Origin: an uncultured Thermomicrobiales bacterium
Lineage (GTDB): Bacteria; Chloroflexota; Chloroflexia; Thermomicrobiales; Thermomicrobiaceae
Direction: 5' to 3'
DNA: 16,802 nt
Assembly: GCA_937891245.1 (NCBI GenBank)
Contig: CALAGB010000078.1
Coordinates: 1-16,802 of the forward strand
Part shown: piece after piece, positions 14,212 to 16,802 of the stretch
Position numbering within the stretch: position 1 is the stretch's first letter
Layout: each line of letters begins with the position of its first letter
Made by a program: the position numbers and the translations under genes
The notes under the pieces: generated by a model
What the model was told of the DNA's origin: nothing
What the model saw: only the letters and a program-made list of their open reading frames with translations
The model's database searches: none

Positions 14212-16125
14212 GTGGATTCTAACAGTCGATTCGAAGAATTGATGAGCGCCGCAACGCGTGGCACGCTCAGCCGCCGTTCAGTGCTCAAACGCGCGGTCGC
14301 GCTCGGACTCAGCGCTCCGGCCATCGCGGCCCTGCTGGCCGCCTGCGGTAGCTCGTCGAGTAACGAGACGCCATCGTCCGCTTCGACCTCATCCTCGTCC
14401 GGCACGACCGCCGAGGCGACATCCGGTTCCAGCGGCAGCGGCGCGACCCCATCCAGCTCCAGTGGCACCCCGTCGGCATCCAGCACCGAGCCGGCCGCCA
14501 GCGGTCCGCGTGGTGGCGGTGGCACGCTCCGGCTGCTTTGGTGGCAGGCGCCGACGATCATCAACTGCCATCTTTCGTCCGGTACCAAGGACTTCGACGC
14601 CGCGCGCGTCTGCCTCGAACCGCTCATTGAAGCGGACAAAGACGGGAATCTCATCCCGATTCTCGCTGCCGAGATCCCGTCGCTGGGCAACGGTGTGGCC
14701 GCAGACGGCACCAGCGTCACCTATAAGCTGCGTGACAATGTGAAGTGGCACGACGGACAGCCGTTCACGGCCGACGATGTCAAGTTCACCTACGAGTGGG
14801 TCTCGAACCCGGACACCGCTGCGACCACATCCGGGAACTACCTCTCGATCGACTCGGTCGAGGTGGTCGATCCGCACACGGTGACGATTCATTTCAAATC
14901 CCCGAACCCGGACTGGTTCACGCCGTTCCGCAGTGGTGAAGGCGTTATCATCCCCCAGCACATCATGAAAGACTTCATGGGTGCCCAGGCGCACAGCGCC
15001 CCGTTCAACCTGAAGCCGATCGGCACCGGCCCCTTCAAAGTCGACAGCTTCACACCGGGTGACAATGCGCAGTACTCGATCTTTGACGACTACTGGGATC
15101 CGGGCAAGCCGCACTTCGACGCCGTTGAAATGAAGGGTGGTGGCGATGCCACAAGCGCCTCGCGGGCCGTCATTCAAACCGGCGAAGTCGATTACGCCTG
15201 GAACATCCAGGTCGAGGAAGCCGTCCTCAAGCAGATTGAATCGGCCGGGGAACTCGGCAAGTTCATCACCTGGCCGGGCGGTGGCACCGAGAAGCTCCTG
15301 ATGAATCGCTCCGATCCGGATACCGAGCAGGACGGTCAGAAGTCAAACAAGAACGTCCCGCACCCGCACTTCAAGGTGCTGGAAGTCCGCCAGGCCCTCA
15401 ATATGTCCGTCGACCGTGACTCGATCGCCAATCAGCTGTATGGCCGTGGCGGTAAGGCGACGCCCTACGTTTGCAACAACGTCTCGAGGATCCTGCCACC
15501 AGACATCAAATACACCTACGATCTCGATCAGGCAGCGGCCCTGCTCGACAAAGCCGGGGCCAAGATGAATGGCAAGGTGCGGAACCTGAACGGCCGTGAT
15601 CTGCACTGGGTCTATCAGACCTCGGTCAATGAGGTGCGTCAGAAGAACCAGGAGATCGTCAAGCAGTCGTTGAGCAAGATCGGTGTCGAGATCGAGATCA
15701 AGTCGATCGACGCCTCGGTCTACTTCTCGGGCGACCCGAGCAACGATCAGACGACCAACAAGTTCTACGCCGACCTCGAGATGTACACCAACAGCCCGTC
15801 CAGCCCCTTCCCGATCCTCTGGTTCCAGCGCTATCTGTCGACGCAGATCGCGCAGAAGGAGAACCAGTGGGCGCTGGACAACTACGCCCGCATCAACAGC
15901 CCAGAGTTCGACAAGCTGTATGACGAAGTGCAGCAGGAGATGGACCCGAAGAAATCGACAGATCTCTTCCAGCAGATCATGCATCTCGTCTGGGATCAGG
16001 TCTTCGAGCTCGGCCTCATCTCGCGCCAGAACGTCTCGGCGGTCAGCAATAAGCTGCAGGGACAGAAGACTGGCCCGTGGACATACGACACGTGGGATGT
16101 CCAGGATTGGTCGATGTCGAAGTAA
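14212..16125 (+). CDS. ABC transporter substrate-binding lipoprotein, family 5 (peptide/solute), copy 2
   Basis: A 637-residue paralogue of the preceding gene, with the same layout: twin-arginine SRRSVLKRA (Arg21-Arg22), lipobox LLAAC with Cys45 at the identical position, a Ser/Thr/Gly-rich linker (about 46-97), and the family 5 binding domain from GGTLRLLWWQAP to the C-terminus. The start is a GTG at 14212 with a strong AGGAGGAG five bases upstream (14199-14206). The linker is more Ser-rich and five residues shorter than in copy 1, while the mature domains align without gaps. Substitutions cluster in a few places (for example KLLMNRSD against KLIPNFSD), which could shift substrate preference. 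It ends in an excellent terminator. Tandem duplication is the simplest origin. No transporter partner gene is visible in the window. Confidence 0.93.
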   Translation: MDSNSRFEELMSAATRGTLSRRSVLKRAVALGLSAPAIAALLAACGSSSSNETPSSASTSSSSGTTAEATSGSSGSGATPSSSSGTPSASSTEPAASGPRGGGGTLRLLWWQAPTIINCHLSSGTKDFDAARVCLEPLIEADKDGNLIPILAAEIPSLGNGVAADGTSVTYKLRDNVKWHDGQPFTADDVKFTYEWVSNPDTAATTSGNYLSIDSVEVVDPHTVTIHFKSPNPDWFTPFRSGEGVIIPQHIMKDFMGAQAHSAPFNLKPIGTGPFKVDSFTPGDNAQYSIFDDYWDPGKPHFDAVEMKGGGDATSASRAVIQTGEVDYAWNIQVEEAVLKQIESAGELGKFITWPGGGTEKLLMNRSDPDTEQDGQKSNKNVPHPHFKVLEVRQALNMSVDRDSIANQLYGRGGKATPYVCNNVSRILPPDIKYTYDLDQAAALLDKAGAKMNGKVRNLNGRDLHWVYQTSVNEVRQKNQEIVKQSLSKIGVEIEIKSIDASVYFSGDPSNDQTTNKFYADLEMYTNSPSSPFPILWFQRYLSTQIAQKENQWALDNYARINSPEFDKLYDEVQQEMDPKKSTDLFQQIMHLVWDQVFELGLISRQNVSAVSNKLQGQKTGPWTYDTWDVQDWSMSK

Positions 16126-16152
16126 GACCCGGCATCGCACGAACGCGATCCG

Positions 16153-16190
16153 ATCGGGGCCGGCTTTCGCCGGCCCCGATTCGTTTTGTC
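16153..16190 (+). terminator. Rho-independent terminator of binding-protein copy 2
   Basis: ATCGGGGCCGGC (16153-16164) and GCCGGCCCCGAT (16169-16180) form a perfect 12-bp stem with a TTTC loop, followed by TCGTTTTG. It lies 27 bases after the stop codon. This is the clearest intrinsic terminator in the window. Confidence 0.9.
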
Positions 16191-16202
16191 CGATAAGCCA
16201 CG

Positions 16203-16208
16203 TACAAT
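16203..16208 (+). promoter_or_regulatory. Candidate -10 box for a leaderless DUF309 transcript
   Basis: TACAAT matches the -10 consensus in five of six bases and sits exactly six bases before the ATG at 16215. Transcription would begin at or beside the start codon. The gene lacks a usable Shine-Dalgarno site (only GCAGGT directly touching the ATG). No good -35 is seen. Confidence 0.45.
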
Positions 16209-16214
16209 GCAGGT

Positions 16215-16622
16215 ATGAGCGACGTCTATACCAACCTACGTTGTGGCGACGTGCCACCAGCCGGCCTGCTTGAAGGCATCGACCTTTTCAACGCCGGTGA
16301 GTATTTCGAATGTCACGAAGTGCTCGAAGACATCTGGCGCGCCGAACCGGATCCTGTCCGTGCGCTCTACCAGGGGATCCTACAGATCGGCGTCGCCTTC
16401 CACCATCTACGCCGCGACAACTGGCGCGGCGCGGTGAAGCTCCTGACCGGCGGCAGCGAGAAAGTCAGCCGCTTCCTGCCGCGCTGTATGGGCGTCGAAA
16501 CCGCACCGCTCCACGCCTCGGCGCTCGCCTGCCTGAGCCTTCTCCAATCGCTCGGTCCGGAGCGCGTCCGCGAGTTCGACTGGTCGCTCATCCCGACGAT
16601 CGACGTGAACAGAGAGCGCTAG
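16215..16622 (+). CDS. DUF309 domain protein
   Basis: A small 135-residue helical protein of the DUF309 family, widespread in bacteria but without an established function. The signature is FNAGEYFECHEVLEDIW (25-41) followed by LYQGILQIGVAFHHLRRDNWRGAVKLL (51-77); the Glu and His residues of these two helices are conserved and face each other in the family. Its length is normal and both ends look complete. The start is the ATG at 16215, since the frame begins in the signature-bearing part soon after and a -10-like TACAAT lies six bases upstream. It is separated from the binding-protein gene by a strong terminator, so it is a unit of its own. No membrane segment or signal peptide is present, so it should be cytoplasmic. 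Confidence 0.88.
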   Translation: MSDVYTNLRCGDVPPAGLLEGIDLFNAGEYFECHEVLEDIWRAEPDPVRALYQGILQIGVAFHHLRRDNWRGAVKLLTGGSEKVSRFLPRCMGVETAPLHASALACLSLLQSLGPERVREFDWSLIPTIDVNRER

Positions 16623-16704
16623 CTTACGCAGAGCTGCCCCCTGCGATCAGTCTGAACCGCGGTGAAGCATGCCTCTGCCCGCGCCCTCACTCACCCTTCA
16701 GGGA

Positions 16705-16777
16705 AACGAATGTGAGATTCCGCGCTGCGGCCACCGTTCCGTCATTCCGAGCTGCAGCGCGATGCGATCCGCTTCAG
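16705..16777. repeat. Fragments of a dispersed intergenic repeat, cut by the contig end
   Basis: GTCATTCCGAGCTGCAGCG (16741-16759) resembles the inverse of 7832-7850 (GTCATGCTGATCTGCAGCG on the minus strand), matching at 16 of 19 positions by eye. An oppositely oriented GAGATTCCGCGCTGC (16712-16726) has the same family look. They suggest a second copy of the inner part of the 7.7-7.9 kb repeat, incomplete because the sequence stops. Confidence 0.5.
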
Positions 16778-16802
16778 AGATCGGAAGAGCACACGTCTGA
16801 AC
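16778..16802 (+). other. Illumina TruSeq adapter sequence (assembly artefact)
   Basis: The last 25 bases begin AGATCGGAAGAGCACACGTC and continue exactly as the standard TruSeq read-1 adapter. They are library sequence and not part of the genome. Confidence 0.97.

Noticed and set aside
14389..16257. Long antisense frames (262 and 304 codons) opposite binding-protein copy 2
   Set aside because: They are mirror frames of a well supported GC-rich gene, Arg/Val/Asp-heavy, with no family similarity.

Overview
The window is a GC-rich bacterial contig end. It most resembles Chloroflexota, probably class Thermomicrobia (Sphaerobacter/Thermomicrobium-like). This is inferred from the protein style: family 5 solute-binding lipoproteins with a combined Tat and lipobox signal, an LCP protein with a LytR_C tail, an SDR ending in a hydrophobic tail, and short PPC and DUF309 proteins. 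No rRNA, tRNA or marker gene is present to confirm it. The last 25 bases match the start of the Illumina TruSeq adapter, so the right end is not genomic.

Left part (1-5540). The 3' end of an SDR oxidoreductase faces a small PPC/DUF296 protein across a shared hairpin. The PPC gene overlaps by 4 bp a truncated, internally deleted remnant of an FAD-linked oxidase. After a 347-base gap come a LytR-CpsA-Psr cell-wall ligase (+), a glyoxalase II-like metallo-beta-lactamase hydrolase (-) and an MFS transporter (-).

Middle part (5748-11053, all minus strand). In transcription order: a membrane-anchored HtrA-type protease with a PDZ domain, a short ECF sigma factor, its zinc-finger transmembrane anti-sigma factor with a DUF4367-like outer domain, a nested inverted-repeat element of about 290 bases, and a two-gene ABC exporter (ATPase and permease overlapping by 4 bp). 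The sigma and anti-sigma genes are tightly coupled. Together with HtrA and the exporter the set looks like an envelope-stress module, although the repeat and a terminator-like hairpin separate the parts into several transcripts.

Right part (11054-16802). Two tandem, closely related peptide/solute-binding lipoprotein genes are each preceded by a gene-free stretch of about 600 bases and followed by a strong hairpin. No permease or ATPase partner lies beside them. A DUF309 gene, apparently leaderless, follows. The contig then enters another copy of the dispersed repeat seen in the middle part and runs into adapter sequence.

I found no convincing new defence or mobile system. The most useful leads are the adapter at the end, the nested inverted repeat, the decayed oxidase fused to the PPC gene, the 96-base identical block inside the duplicated binding-protein genes, and the leaderless-promoter geometry at two genes that lack ribosome-binding sites.
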